NCBI RefSeq assembly: GCF_000763575.1 | Contig: NZ_CP009170.1 | Coordinates: 831,501-895,500 of the forward strand | Direction: 5' to 3' | DNA length: 64,000 bases | Source of the DNA: Thermoanaerobacter kivui | Lineage (GTDB): Bacteria > Bacillota > Thermoanaerobacteria > Thermoanaerobacterales > Thermoanaerobacteraceae | Part shown: one piece after another, positions 44,638 to 53,762 of the stretch | Layout of the letters: every line of letters begins with the position of its first letter | Position numbering within the stretch: position 1 is the stretch's first letter | The notes under the pieces: generated by a model | What the model saw: only the letters and a program-made list of their open reading frames with translations | The model's database searches: none | Told to the model about the DNA's origin: nothing | Made by a program: the position numbers and the translations under genes

Positions 44638-45735
44638 GTGTTTAACAAAAAGCTTCTTAAAAATTTTGATTGGGGACTTTTGATTACTGTGATTTTAATA
44701 TCTGTGTACAGTGTCATCGTAATAGCCAGTGCTTCCCACGCTATTGAGACGGGTTCTTACAAAAAAGTCATAGTCCAGACTGTTGCTATTCTTATTGGCC
44801 TTTTATCTATTGTGGCAATATGCCTTATTGATTACAATGTACTGGCTAAATTTTCTTCTTTGATTTATATCCTGAATGTAATAAGCCTTTTGTTGGTTTT
44901 AGCAATTGGCAAAGTAAGCAATGGTGCTCAGAGCTGGATACACCTAGGTCCTGTTGATATTCAGCCTTCTGAGTTTTCCAAAATAGCCCTTATATTGACT
45001 CTGGCAAATATGTTCAGCAATACTGAGGAAATAAAGACTTTTAAAGAACTTTTATGGCCTATGGTCTACGTGGGAATTCCTTTTGTTGTAGTCATGTTAC
45101 AGCCAGACTTAGGTACTACTCTGGTGTTTGTAGCGATTTTTTTGACTATGGTATATATTTCAGGAATAAGAACTAAAGTGTTGGCTCAGCTAATTGGTTT
45201 AGGTATTGCGATGCTGCCTCTTGGATACGAAATACTAAAGCCTTACCAAAGAAATAGACTTTTGTCTTTTTTAAATCCTGAAATGGACCCGATGGGAACA
45301 GGTTACCATGTGATTCAGTCTAAAATTGCTATCGGTTCAGGAATGTTTTGGGGAAAGGGGCTTTTTCATGGAAGCCAAACTCAGCTCTATTATCTTCCCG
45401 AAGCATGGACAGACTTTATTTTTTCTGTTGTAGGGGAAGAATTAGGGTTTATAGGGGCATCTATACTGATAGTTCTCTATGCCATTATGCTGTATAAAGC
45501 TTGGAAGATTGCTTATAATGCTAAAGATAAATATGGAATGCTCGTGGCCGTAGGAATTATTGCTATGTTTACATTTCATATCTTTGAAAATATAGGGATG
45601 ACTATTGGGATAATGCCAATCACAGGTATTCCTCTTCCTTTTATGAGCTATGGGGGAAGTGCAATGGTAGCAGACATGATGGCAATAGGACTTTTAGAAA
45701 ATATAAGCATGAGAAGGCAAAAGATAAACTTTTAG
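44638..45735 (+). CDS. rodA: SEDS-family glycosyltransferase RodA
   Basis: This 365-residue membrane enzyme polymerises peptidoglycan glycan strands together with PBP2. It has ten helices and the SEDS motifs [20 protein letters not shown] (residues 101-120), [12 protein letters not shown] (about 160), ESKIAIGSG-like [15 protein letters not shown], and [15 protein letters not shown] (about 260), ending [11 protein letters not shown]. The GTG start follows AAGGGG. It has its own promoter and is followed by mgsA. Confidence 0.95.
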   Translation: MFNKKLLKNFDWGLLITVILISVYSVIVIASASHAIETGSYKKVIVQTVAILIGLLSIVAICLIDYNVLAKFSSLIYILNVISLLLVLAIGKVSNGAQSWIHLGPVDIQPSEFSKIALILTLANMFSNTEEIKTFKELLWPMVYVGIPFVVVMLQPDLGTTLVFVAIFLTMVYISGIRTKVLAQLIGLGIAMLPLGYEILKPYQRNRLLSFLNPEMDPMGTGYHVIQSKIAIGSGMFWGKGLFHGSQTQLYYLPEAWTDFIFSVVGEELGFIGASILIVLYAIMLYKAWKIAYNAKDKYGMLVAVGIIAMFTFHIFENIGMTIGIMPITGIPLPFMSYGGSAMVADMMAIGLLENISMRRQKINF

Positions 45736-45746
45736 GGGGAATTTCT

Positions 45747-46145
45747 ATGAATATAGCTTTGATAGCCCATGACCAAAAAAAAGAACTTATGGTGAATTTC
45801 GCAATTGCCTATAAGCATATCTTTGAAAAATGCAATATATACGCAACAGGCCATACAGGACAACTTATCAAGGAGGCGACAGGTCTAAATGTAAATTGCC
45901 TTTTACCCGGCCCTCTTGGTGGAGACCAACAGATTGGTGCAATGATTGCTGAAAATAAGATTGATATGGTGATTTTTTTAAGAGACCCACTTACGGCTCA
46001 ACCCCATGAACCAGATATTTTGGCTCTGCTTAGAGTTTGTGATGTGCATTCTATTCCATTGGCGACTAATATCGCTACTGCAGAAGTTTTATTGAAGGGA
46101 ATGGAGCAAGGACTTTTAGAGTGGAGAGAAATAGCAGATAAATAA
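45747..46145 (+). CDS. mgsA: methylglyoxal synthase
   Basis: This 132-residue enzyme converts dihydroxyacetone phosphate to methylglyoxal and phosphate. Conserved blocks are [14 protein letters not shown] at the N-terminus, [33 protein letters not shown] (catalytic Asp, about residue 60) and [20 protein letters not shown] (about 76-95). Length matches the family. It lies 11 bases after rodA. Confidence 0.95.
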   Translation: MNIALIAHDQKKELMVNFAIAYKHIFEKCNIYATGHTGQLIKEATGLNVNCLLPGPLGGDQQIGAMIAENKIDMVIFLRDPLTAQPHEPDILALLRVCDVHSIPLATNIATAEVLLKGMEQGLLEWREIADK

Positions 46146-46162
46146 AATAATTTATCATAATA

Positions 46163-46202
46163 ATGCCTCCTTCAAAATAAAATGTAACATAGAAGGAGGC
46201 AT
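46163..46202 (+). promoter_or_regulatory. hairpin sequestering the ribosome-binding site of spoIVFA
   Basis: ATGCCTCCTTC (46163-46173) pairs perfectly with GAAGGAGGCAT (46192-46202), loop 18. The right arm contains the AAGGAGG ribosome-binding site of the next gene (ATG 46208). No T-tract follows, so it is unlikely to be an intrinsic terminator; translational control is the likelier role. Confidence 0.55.
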
Positions 46203-46207
46203 ATATC

Positions 46208-46957
46208 ATGAAATACCAACGAATTCCTTATTATTCTCCCAAAAAATTTAGCACTTACAAAAAGTATGCAGAGCTATTTGAAAATCAATTAATTATTTCA
46301 TTAGTTTTATTAGGAATGATTTTGCTTTTTAAAGCAGTTGACGTGCCTATAGCTAACTCTTTTATAAATGCTACTAAAAGTGCGCTAAGTTATGATATGA
46401 ATTACGAAAACACAAAGAAAGGGTTAAAATTAGTTCAAAGTAAGATTCCTTGGCTTAAAGAAAGTGTGATAAAAGTTTTTTCTCCCACTGAAGAAAAAAC
46501 TTCAGAAAATAAAACTTCTTCTGATGTTCCTCAGGCTTCTATCAAAATGATTGCACCTGTTACTGGAAAGGTAACCTCTGGCTTTGGAATGAGGGTTGAT
46601 CCTATTACAAACCAATTGACAAATCACACTGGTATTGATATAGATGCTCCTATTGGAACAGAAGTGAAGGCAGCATTAGATGGGGTAGTAATGTTAGTGG
46701 AGGAGCAAAACCAGGATTTTGGAAAAGTCATAGTTTTAAGGCATGCTAATGATGTAAGGACCGTCTATGCTCATTTATCAGAAATTTTAGTGAAAGAAAA
46801 AGACCAAGTAAAACAAGGGGATATAATTGGGAAGACAGGCGATACTGGGAAAGTCACTGCTCCTCACTTGCATTTTGAAGTTTGGGAAAATGGCAAGCCA
46901 GTAGACCCCTTGACAAAGATTGTTATAGGGGATGCTGCCAGTGAAGGCGCAAAATGA
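46208..46957 (+). CDS. spoIVFA: M23/LytM-domain membrane protein, SpoIVFA-like
   Basis: This 249-residue protein has a cytoplasmic N-terminus, one membrane helix (about residues 28-45) and a C-terminal LytM domain (about 118-240) with HTGIDIDAPIG and HLHFEVW, the metal-binding motifs of M23 peptidases. Its place just before an M50 protease (4-base overlap) is that of SpoIVFA, the regulator that holds SpoIVFB inactive in the mother cell. In B. subtilis SpoIVFA the LytM motifs are degenerate, whereas here they look intact, so it could also cut wall peptides. A hairpin covers its ribosome site. Confidence 0.8.
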   Translation: MKYQRIPYYSPKKFSTYKKYAELFENQLIISLVLLGMILLFKAVDVPIANSFINATKSALSYDMNYENTKKGLKLVQSKIPWLKESVIKVFSPTEEKTSENKTSSDVPQASIKMIAPVTGKVTSGFGMRVDPITNQLTNHTGIDIDAPIGTEVKAALDGVVMLVEEQNQDFGKVIVLRHANDVRTVYAHLSEILVKEKDQVKQGDIIGKTGDTGKVTAPHLHFEVWENGKPVDPLTKIVIGDAASEGAK

Positions 46958-47808
46958 AATTTAGAGGGATTGAAGTAAAAATACATTTTTCTACTTTTGC
47001 ATTTGCATTACTCTTAATTGCAACGGGATTTATAAAAGAATTAATTGCTATTTTTGCTACAGTTTTCGTTCACGAATGTGGACACATTTATATTGCCAAG
47101 AAACTAAAAGTAGAGGTGCTACAAGTCAATATCTATCCTTTTGGAGGAATTGCTCTTTTGGACAGCATAGTGTTTATAAGACCAGACTTAGAAGTGTTAG
47201 TTGCACTGGCAGGACCTATGTCCAATATTTTTTTTGCTTTTTTTGGAGAATTCATTTCACAAGTTTTACAAATAGACATGGATTATTTTATAAAAGCTAG
47301 TATTGCAATGGCTTTTTTTAATCTACTGCCAGGGCTTCCTTTGGATGGAGGACGGGTTTTAAAAAGTGTTTTGTCATATTTTATTAGCCTAAGAAGTGCT
47401 ATTGCGACTGCTGTTTTTTCTTCCTATGCTATTTCTCTCGTTATGTTATATCTTCTTCTAAAAGGCATATTCAATTGGAAGCTAAATGTTGTTTATGCTT
47501 TTTTATCGGTGTTATTAGTAGTCGCGGCAAATAAAGAGAAAAAGGCATCAGCTTTTTTGCAAATGAGAGATCTTTTTAGGAAAAAAACAGAGTTCTACAA
47601 AAAAGGATTGATGGGGGTACATCATATAGCAGTATTAGAAAAGGAGACAATTGCAAATGTTATAAAAAGTTTTATACCTGCTAAATACCATGTTATAATA
47701 ATATTAGACGACAAATTTAGGGAAAAATATAGAATAACCGAGACTCAGCTTTTTGAATATGCGGTAGAACATGGATTGTATTTACCAATTGGTGAGATTA
47801 TAAAATGA
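46954..47808 (+). CDS. spoIVFB: M50-family intramembrane protease, SpoIVFB-like
   Basis: This 284-residue membrane zinc protease has the HECGH motif (HExxH, about residue 43) and LLPGLPLDGGRVL (third ligand Asp, about 137) inside membrane helices, followed by a soluble C-terminal CBS-like region. SpoIVFB cleaves pro-sigma-K during sporulation; the context after the SpoIVFA-like gene supports that role. ATGA overlap with the preceding gene implies coupled translation. Confidence 0.88.
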   Translation: MKFRGIEVKIHFSTFAFALLLIATGFIKELIAIFATVFVHECGHIYIAKKLKVEVLQVNIYPFGGIALLDSIVFIRPDLEVLVALAGPMSNIFFAFFGEFISQVLQIDMDYFIKASIAMAFFNLLPGLPLDGGRVLKSVLSYFISLRSAIATAVFSSYAISLVMLYLLLKGIFNWKLNVVYAFLSVLLVVAANKEKKASAFLQMRDLFRKKTEFYKKGLMGVHHIAVLEKETIANVIKSFIPAKYHVIIILDDKFREKYRITETQLFEYAVEHGLYLPIGEIIK

Positions 47809-47824
47809 CTATGGAGGAAGGAAG

Positions 47825-49678
47825 ATGAATAACTTAAAGGATAAAATAGATGCTTTGCTTATGAAAGTAAGCAAACCTACAAGATACACAGGAGGAGAAT
47901 TAAATTCTTCTATAAAAAATCCGGAGGAAGTCAAAGTAAGATTTGCTTTTGCTTTTCCGGATGTATATGAAGTGGGAATGTCTCATTTGGGGCTTAGAAT
48001 TTTATACCATCTTTTAAACAAAAGAGAAGACGTATATTGTGAAAGGGTTTTTGCGCCATGGTTGGATATGGAAAAACTCATGAGGGAAAATGACATTCCT
48101 CTTTTTAGTTTAGAGACAAAAACCACATTAGATAAATTTGACTTTATAGGTTTTACTCTCCAGTATGAGTTAAGTTATACAAATGTAATAAATATGCTTA
48201 ACTTAGCGGGTATTCCTATCCTATCAAGAGATAGGAAAGGGTTACCTTTTGTCATTGCTGGTGGACCCTGTGCTTATAACCCTGCTCCTTTATCTGACGT
48301 TATTGACTTTTTTGTAATGGGAGAAGGAGAAGAGGTCATAAATGAAATTATTGACGCTTATATAGATTGGAAGAAAAGAGGAGGAGAAAGAGAAGAATTT
48401 TTACAAATTGTTTCTCAAATCAAAGGAGTATATGTTCCTAAGTACTATATGGAAGTATACAATCAAGATGGAACAATAAAAGAGATAAGGCCTATTAAAA
48501 AAGGAGTGCCCGAAAAGGTAAAGAAAAGAATAGTTAAAGATTTTGGAAATGTGTATCATCCTGAGGAGCAAATTGTTCCTTTTATGGACATAGTTCACGA
48601 TAGAATAATGTTAGAAATTTTTAGAGGATGTACTCGTGGTTGTAGATTTTGTCAAGCTGGCATGATATATAGGCCAGTGAGGGAAAAATCAAAGGAAAAA
48701 ATTTTAGATTTAGCGGACAAGCTTATAAAATCTACAGGGTATGAGGAAATATCTTTAACTTCTTTAAGTACTTGTGATTATTCTCAAATTGAAGACTTAG
48801 TCAAAAAACTGATTGATAAATATAGGGATAAAGGAGTTGGAGTTTCTATACCCTCTACACGAGTAGACGCTGTATCTATAAATTTGTTAAAAGAAATACA
48901 AAAAGTTAGAAAAACAGGTCTTACTTTAGCACCAGAAGCTGGTACACAAAGACTTAGAGACGTAATTAATAAAGGGGTTACAGAGGAGGACCTTTTGGTA
49001 GCGACAAAAGAAGCTTTTTCTGCTGGATGGACTAATGTCAAGCTGTATTTCATGATAGGACTTCCTACAGAGACGATGGAGGATGTTGAAGGAATAGCCG
49101 ATTTGGCTTATAAAGTTGTGGACACTTACAAGCAAGTAAAAGGTAACGTAAAAAATTTAAAAGTTACTATAAGCACTTCTACTTTTGTGCCTAAACCTTT
49201 TACGCCTTTCCAGTGGGTAGGGCAAGACGGCATTAAAAGCATAATGGACAAGCAGGATTTGCTTAAAAAGAGACTAAAAAGTAAAGTTTTAAAATACAAC
49301 TGGCACAACCCTTATATGAGCTTTTTGGAAGCTGTCATATCGAGAGGGGATAGAAAAGTCGGAAAAGCTATAATAAAAGCCTGGGAAAAAGGATGCAAAT
49401 TTGACGGATGGGAAGAATATCTTAATTATGACAAATGGGAAGAGGCTTTTAAGGAGGTAGGTGTAAATCCTCACTTTTATGCCAATAGAGAAAGAAGTTT
49501 AGAAGAAGTATTTCCATGGGATGTAATAGACGTTGGGGTGGATAAAAGATATTTGATTAGAGAATATAAAAAATCTCAAGAAGGAAGAATTACACCTGAC
49601 TGCAGGCTCTATTGTACAGGTTGTGGAGTAAAGGACTTTGATGAGGGGGTAGTATGTTTTGAAGCGTCTAAGAAATAA
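47825..49678 (+). CDS. B12-binding-domain radical SAM protein (TIGR03960 family)
   Basis: This 617-residue protein has an N-terminal region with a degenerate B12-binding-like fold (FPDVYEVGMSHLGLRILYHL) and a radical SAM core with the cluster motif RGCTRGCRFCQAGMIYRPV (CxxxCxxC, about residues 271-278). The C-terminal end is Cys-containing (CRLYCTGCGVKDF). Together with the following DUF2344 protein it forms a conserved pair next to RNase G in clostridia; the substrate is not known, RNA modification being a guess. Confidence 0.85.
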   Translation: MNNLKDKIDALLMKVSKPTRYTGGELNSSIKNPEEVKVRFAFAFPDVYEVGMSHLGLRILYHLLNKREDVYCERVFAPWLDMEKLMRENDIPLFSLETKTTLDKFDFIGFTLQYELSYTNVINMLNLAGIPILSRDRKGLPFVIAGGPCAYNPAPLSDVIDFFVMGEGEEVINEIIDAYIDWKKRGGEREEFLQIVSQIKGVYVPKYYMEVYNQDGTIKEIRPIKKGVPEKVKKRIVKDFGNVYHPEEQIVPFMDIVHDRIMLEIFRGCTRGCRFCQAGMIYRPVREKSKEKILDLADKLIKSTGYEEISLTSLSTCDYSQIEDLVKKLIDKYRDKGVGVSIPSTRVDAVSINLLKEIQKVRKTGLTLAPEAGTQRLRDVINKGVTEEDLLVATKEAFSAGWTNVKLYFMIGLPTETMEDVEGIADLAYKVVDTYKQVKGNVKNLKVTISTSTFVPKPFTPFQWVGQDGIKSIMDKQDLLKKRLKSKVLKYNWHNPYMSFLEAVISRGDRKVGKAIIKAWEKGCKFDGWEEYLNYDKWEEAFKEVGVNPHFYANRERSLEEVFPWDVIDVGVDKRYLIREYKKSQEGRITPDCRLYCTGCGVKDFDEGVVCFEASKK

Positions 49679-50312
49679 ATATACAAAAGATGAAAGAGTC
49701 AAATTTATTTCCCATTTAGACCTTTTGCGAGTATTTCAAAGGGCTTTGAGAAGAGCCGATATAAAAGTGGCTTTTTCACAAGGATTTAATCCCCATCCCA
49801 AAATTTCTTTTGGGCCTGCACTTGTGGTGGGAGCAACGACAGAAGGAGATTATATGGATATAGATGTGGAAGAAGATATTTCTCCTGAAGAATTCAGAAA
49901 AAAGATGAACAAAGTGTTACCACCTGGTATTGAAATTGTGGAAAGTTATGAGGTAGAATTAAATGATGCGCTTTCTACAAAAATAAAAGGAGCAGAGTAT
50001 ATTTTGCAAGTCAATGTTAAAAAAAGTATTAAAGATATTCAAAATAAAATAGAAGAATTTATGAAAAGAGATATAATTGAGATAGAAAAAGAGAGTAAAA
50101 GTGGCAGAAAAATGGTAAATATAAGACCTTATGTTTTGGAATTAAAGGTAATTGAAGAGGCAGAAGATTATTTTAAATTTTATATAAAATTAAAATTAGG
50201 AGAGGGAGCTCCTAATCCATTGCATTTATTAAAAGCTTTGAATGATTACATTGGAGACTTGTTTGATATGGACTTTTATAAACTTCACAGAAAAAATATG
50301 ATTTTAGAATAA
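49659..50312 (+). CDS. DUF2344/TIGR03936 radical-SAM-linked protein
   Basis: This 217-residue protein carries the DUF2344 signature: RNKYTKDERVKFISHLDLLR at the start, then FQRALRRADIKVAFSQGFNP and HPKISFGPALVVGATTEGDY. It overlaps the radical SAM gene by 20 bases and is sometimes fused to it in other species, so the two act together. The TTG start at 49659 follows GAGGGGG. Confidence 0.87.
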   Translation: MKRLRNKYTKDERVKFISHLDLLRVFQRALRRADIKVAFSQGFNPHPKISFGPALVVGATTEGDYMDIDVEEDISPEEFRKKMNKVLPPGIEIVESYEVELNDALSTKIKGAEYILQVNVKKSIKDIQNKIEEFMKRDIIEIEKESKSGRKMVNIRPYVLELKVIEEAEDYFKFYIKLKLGEGAPNPLHLLKALNDYIGDLFDMDFYKLHRKNMILE

Positions 50313-50328
50313 GTACGGGGTGAAAATT

Positions 50329-51753
50329 TTGAAAAGACTTATATTGGACATTGATGAAAATTTGAGTCAAATTGCTTTATTAGAAAATGGGAAGCTAAAG
50401 GAGTACCATCCAGAGAAAAGAGATGGAAAAAATATTTTGGGAAATATTTATAAAGGTAAGATTCAAAATGTTTTAAAAGGTATGCAGGCGGCCTTTGTAG
50501 ATATTGGAATTGGTAAGAACGCTTTTTTATTTTCTGACGATGTGCTTTTTCAACAAGAAAATTTACCCAAAAGCATTACACAAGTTTTAAAACCAGGCCA
50601 ACCAATAATGGTTCAAGTATCAAAAGAAGCAGTAGGCATGAAAAATCCCAGAGTGACCGCTAATATTTCTTTGCCGGGGAAATATGTCGTTTTAATGCCT
50701 AATGTCGACTACGTCGGAATTTCCCATAGGATTGAGGAAGAAGGGGAAAGGAAAAGGCTTCAGGAAATTGTGAAAGAATTAAAACCTGATGGTATGGGGA
50801 TAATTGTCAGAACAGCTGCATTAGAGGCGACAGAACAGCAAATGCGGGAGGATTTAGACGAATTAATTCGCTTGTATGAGAAAATACAAAAAGATTTTCA
50901 AAATGCTCCCCTTCCTTCTTTGATATACAAAGAAGAGGATTTTGCAATTAAGTATTTGAGGGATTTGCTTTCTGATGAGGTAGATGAAATTGTGGTAAAC
51001 GACAAAGAAGAGTATGAGAACATAAAAAGATATTTAAAAAATGTAGGAAAGGAAAATATTTCAGTTACTTATGAAGAAGGAGACTTAATGGGGATTTATG
51101 GAGCAGATTTTCAAGTTGAGAAATTGTTAGAAAAAAAGGTATGGTTAAAAAGTGGAGGTTTTGTAATAATAGACCAAACAGAAGCTCTTACTGTAATTGA
51201 TGTAAACACAGGAAAGTACGTAGGAAAATCTTCTTTAGAGGAGACAATATACAAGACCAATCTTGAAGCAGCAGAAGAAATTGCCCTGCAGCTTAAGTTA
51301 AGAGATATTGGTGGAATAATTATTATTGACTTTATAGACATGAAAAATGAAAATTTTAGAAAGGATTTGCTGGAGTTTTTCAAAAAAGAACTCCAAAAAG
51401 ACAGGACAAAATGCAGTGTATTAGGGTATACTCAATTAGGGCTTGTTGAGATGACAAGAAAAAGAGTGAGGTCGCAAGTAGGCTCATACCTTAAAGAAAA
51501 ATGCCCTATATGTGAAGGGGAAGGGATGGTTTATTCAACTGAGTACATCTACAAAAGATTAAGGAATAATATAGAGAGAGTGTTGCGACATATAAAAGTG
51601 CGAAAAATCTACATAAAAGGGAATGATAAAGTTGTTAAAATCGCGGCAGAAAAGGAAATTGTAAAATTTTACAAAGAGAAATTTAATGTAGATCTCGAAG
51701 TTGTTGTTGACAATAACAAAAAATATGGCCATTTTGAGATAGAATTTGAATAA
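50329..51753 (+). CDS. rng: ribonuclease E/G family endoribonuclease
   Basis: This 474-residue enzyme has an S1 domain (NILGNIYKGKIQNVLKGMQA, about residues 36-55; AFVDIGIGKNAFLF), the DNase I-like catalytic part with LTVIDVNTGKY and IIIIDFIDMKNE (metal-binding Asp residues), and the Zn-link CPICEGEG (about 389). It cuts single-stranded RNA in rRNA and mRNA processing. A TTG start at 50329 is favoured by GGGGTG 6 bases upstream, though the GTG inside that site is possible. Confidence 0.93.
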   Translation: MKRLILDIDENLSQIALLENGKLKEYHPEKRDGKNILGNIYKGKIQNVLKGMQAAFVDIGIGKNAFLFSDDVLFQQENLPKSITQVLKPGQPIMVQVSKEAVGMKNPRVTANISLPGKYVVLMPNVDYVGISHRIEEEGERKRLQEIVKELKPDGMGIIVRTAALEATEQQMREDLDELIRLYEKIQKDFQNAPLPSLIYKEEDFAIKYLRDLLSDEVDEIVVNDKEEYENIKRYLKNVGKENISVTYEEGDLMGIYGADFQVEKLLEKKVWLKSGGFVIIDQTEALTVIDVNTGKYVGKSSLEETIYKTNLEAAEEIALQLKLRDIGGIIIIDFIDMKNENFRKDLLEFFKKELQKDRTKCSVLGYTQLGLVEMTRKRVRSQVGSYLKEKCPICEGEGMVYSTEYIYKRLRNNIERVLRHIKVRKIYIKGNDKVVKIAAEKEIVKFYKEKFNVDLEVVVDNNKKYGHFEIEFE

Positions 51754-51767
51754 AGAATCAATATGAA

Positions 51768-51799
51768 AAAGCTGCCCAAGGAAATTTTTGGGCAGCTTT
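51768..51799. terminator. terminator between rng and queF
   Basis: AAAGCTGCCCAA (51768-51779) pairs with TTGGGCAGCTTT (51788-51799), loop 8; works for both converging transcripts. Confidence 0.85.
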
Positions 51800-51803
51800 A
51801 TAT

Positions 51804-52205
51804 CTACTTTTCTTTTTCATATTTTGCCACAATTCTCGTGGCTATTCCACCTCTTTCTTGAAACTCACCTATTACTTCCATAAATTTTGGCTGTAGAAGT
51901 TCAACTAAGTCATCTAAAATTCTATTTATAGCATGTTCTTGCAATATGCCCACGTTTCTATAGGATGTAAGATAATATTTTAAGGATTTAAGCTCTACAA
52001 GCTTTTTCGAAGGTATATATCTTATAGTAAGCTTTGCATTATCAGGTAATCCTGTCCAAGGACAAACAGAAGAAAATTCATTAGTGATATATTCCACAAT
52101 AGTATTTTTTTCAGGGTATTCATATTCAATAGATTCTAAAACTTCTTTGTCAATCTTTTCATAACCGTAAGTGTCAAATCTTCTCTCTTTATATTTATCT
52201 GTCAA
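51804..52205 (-). CDS. queF: preQ0 reductase QueF
   Basis: This 133-residue enzyme reduces 7-cyano-7-deazaguanine (preQ0) to preQ1 with NADPH in queuosine synthesis. The catalytic Cys and Asp are in [14 protein letters not shown] (Cys about residue 50), and the substrate-binding [14 protein letters not shown] follows (about 72). It is the short, unimodular type. It overlaps queT by 11 bases and is under the preQ1 riboswitch upstream. Confidence 0.95.
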   Translation of the reverse strand: MTDKYKERRFDTYGYEKIDKEVLESIEYEYPEKNTIVEYITNEFSSVCPWTGLPDNAKLTIRYIPSKKLVELKSLKYYLTSYRNVGILQEHAINRILDDLVELLQPKFMEVIGEFQERGGIATRIVAKYEKEK

Positions 52206-52677
52206 ATTTCACAACTCCTTTCTTTTCGATTGTAAAAAACAAAAAATATCCAGTTACAAGAAGCACAACTTCAGCCAATCCTACGCTTAAGAAGGTTGGA
52301 ATAAATGGTATATTGGCAGAGACATTTAAGGTGATTCCCACTGATGCTGCAATCCAAAGAGCTACAAATACAGCACCTACCAATTTATGGGTAAGTCTTC
52401 CAATGTAGTATCCAATTGTACAGCCAATCAAGTTTGAAAGAGGCATAAAAATGAGTTCCATTGCACCAGCAAATGGACTAAACAAATTTGCAAAAAAATT
52501 TCCTATCATCATGGAAATGGCGTATTTTTTATTGAATACTACAATGGATTTTGTAACTTCACCTATTCGGAACTGGATAGGCAAAAATGAAATGGAAGAA
52601 AATGTAACTGTCAGTACAAAATAAATTGCCGCAACGAGAGCGATTTCTGCTAGATCTTTCATTCTTTTTTTAGACAC
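52195..52677 (-). CDS. queT: QueT-family transporter S component
   Basis: This 160-residue membrane protein has five to six helices and belongs to the QueT family, S components of ECF transporters thought to import a queuosine precursor. Typical parts are [20 protein letters not shown] and [24 protein letters not shown] start follows AGGAGGT, part of the preQ1 riboswitch. It is paired with queF, so imported precursor and de novo synthesis are co-controlled. Confidence 0.9.
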   Translation of the reverse strand: MSKKRMKDLAEIALVAAIYFVLTVTFSSISFLPIQFRIGEVTKSIVVFNKKYAISMMIGNFFANLFSPFAGAMELIFMPLSNLIGCTIGYYIGRLTHKLVGAVFVALWIAASVGITLNVSANIPFIPTFLSVGLAEVVLLVTGYFLFFTIEKKGVVKFDR

Positions 52678-52683
52678 AAAATT

Positions 52684-52739
52684 ACCTCCTTTGTTTTGTT
52701 AACTGGGGTTACCGCGACCCAGGTGAGCATTTTGCTCAC
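52684..52739 (-). ncRNA. preQ1-I riboswitch controlling queT-queF
   Basis: The minus strand from 52722 reads CTGGGTCGCGGTAACCCCAG then TTAACAAAACAAAGGAGG. Apart from one base (CGCGG for CGCAG) and an extra A, it matches the small preQ1-I aptamer known from T. tengcongensis. The A-rich tail and the AAAGGAGG ribosome site overlap, so ligand binding blocks translation. A further hairpin GTGAGC/GCTCAC (52739-52723) precedes it. Confidence 0.95.
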
Positions 52740-52747
52740 TAAAATTA

Positions 52748-52777
52748 ATTTTAGCACAATTACATAAGTGGTTTCAA
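52748..52777 (-). promoter_or_regulatory. promoter of the queT-queF operon
   Basis: On the minus strand TTGAAA (52777-52772), 18 bases, TAAAAT (52753-52748), just before the preQ1 riboswitch. Confidence 0.55.
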
Positions 52778-52857
52778 TATAAAAACTCTTTCTATCAATC
52801 AAATGGCAAAATTAGACGAGGGTGTTTTAATCGTTATCAAAAAATTTATAATTTTTG

Positions 52858-52887
52858 TTGACAATAGCAATTTGTATAATTTATCAT
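52858..52887 (+). promoter_or_regulatory. promoter of the LapA-domain gene
   Basis: TTGACA (52858-52863), 18 bases, TATCAT (52882-52887). A TATAAT at 52875 is spaced too closely to that -35 box. Confidence 0.5.
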
Positions 52888-52962
52888 AATGGTAGAGAAT
52901 CACAATTGAAAGCGACAGTTAAGTTTTTAAAGGTATAGACAGTTTGGGGGAGGTGAGTTGTT

Positions 52963-53331
52963 GTGAAGGGACAGTATTATAACATATTAGCTTTGATATT
53001 TGCGATTTTGGTAGCTATTTTTGCTATTTCCAATGCTGGTCCTGTTGATATAAGCTTTTTATATTGGCATTATTCAATTTCTCAAGCATTGGTGATTTTG
53101 CTGTCAGCGGCTATTGGCGCAATAATTGTAGGCATAATTGGTGTTTTTGGGCAAATTCGATATAGTGTCACAATAAAAGGACTCAACAATAGGATAAAAG
53201 AATTGGAAAAAGAAAAAGAAGAATTAAATCAAAAGGTTATGGAATTGCAAAGTTGTAAGTTAACTGAGAATAAAAATGAGGAAATGGCAAAACATGATAA
53301 GGAAGAGAAAAGTACCCAGCAGGCTACCTAA
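52963..53331 (+). CDS. LapA-domain (DUF1049) membrane protein
   Basis: This 122-residue protein has two membrane helices (about residues 5-22 and 41-62) typical of LapA/DUF1049 (IFAILVAIFAISNAGPVDIS), then a coiled coil (IKELEKEKEELNQKVMELQS) and a charged tail. In E. coli, LapA-type proteins adjust lipopolysaccharide assembly; the role in Gram-positives is unknown. The GTG start has GGGGAGGTG upstream. Confidence 0.8.
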   Translation: MKGQYYNILALIFAILVAIFAISNAGPVDISFLYWHYSISQALVILLSAAIGAIIVGIIGVFGQIRYSVTIKGLNNRIKELEKEKEELNQKVMELQSCKLTENKNEEMAKHDKEEKSTQQAT

Positions 53332-53337
53332 TTTTCA

Positions 53338-53367
53338 TTGACAATTTCTATTTCGTTATGCTAAAAT
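53338..53367 (+). promoter_or_regulatory. promoter of the rplU-prp-rpmA operon
   Basis: TTGACA (53338-53343), 18 bases, TAAAAT (53362-53367). Confidence 0.65.
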
Positions 53368-53373
53368 ATCTTT

Positions 53374-53440
53374 TGTGGCCGCTCGGGACGGGTTTTTAAA
53401 TTTTACCTTGTTTCCTGGCGAGACTGGATAGAGGAGGTGC
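53374..53440 (+). ncRNA. L21 ribosomal protein leader
   Basis: The leader has GGCCGCTCGGGACGGGTTTTT and CCTGGCGAGACTGGA just before AGGAGGTGC, the pattern of the Firmicute L21 leader that lets excess L21 repress its own operon. The match is by eye. Confidence 0.65.
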
Positions 53441-53444
53441 GCAC

Positions 53445-53759
53445 ATGTACGCAATAATTGAAACTGGCGGAAAACAGTATATGGTCCGTGAAGGCGACGT
53501 TGTTATGGTGGAAAAATTGAATTACCTAGAAGGAGAAGTTTTTTCTTTTGACAAAGTATTGGCTGTGTCTAATGAAGATGGCAAAGTGGAATTTGGCAGA
53601 CCATATTTGGAAAATGTTAAGGTGAATGCCAAGGTTTTAGAGCATGGAAAAGGGCCAAAGATAAGGGTTTTCAAGTACAAGCCAAAGAAAAATTATAGAA
53701 GAAGACAAGGGCACCGTCAGCCTTATACAAAAGTTCAGATTGAAAAAATTGTTCAGTAA
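53445..53759 (+). CDS. rplU: 50S ribosomal protein L21
   Basis: This 104-residue ribosomal protein begins [20 protein letters not shown] and ends with the RNA-binding [20 protein letters not shown] block, both hallmarks of bL21. It binds 23S rRNA. Preceded by the L21 leader and AGGAGG; followed 3 bases later by prp. Confidence 0.98.
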   Translation: MYAIIETGGKQYMVREGDVVMVEKLNYLEGEVFSFDKVLAVSNEDGKVEFGRPYLENVKVNAKVLEHGKGPKIRVFKYKPKKNYRRRQGHRQPYTKVQIEKIVQ

Positions 53760-53762
53760 GCC

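Noticed and set aside
46163-46202. Terminator of mgsA
   Set aside because: The hairpin is perfect but no T-tract follows on either strand, and it contains the next gene's ribosome site.
52858-52880. Promoter TTGACA with TATAAT at 52875
   Set aside because: The gap is only 11 bases; TATCAT at 52882 with an 18-base gap is more likely.
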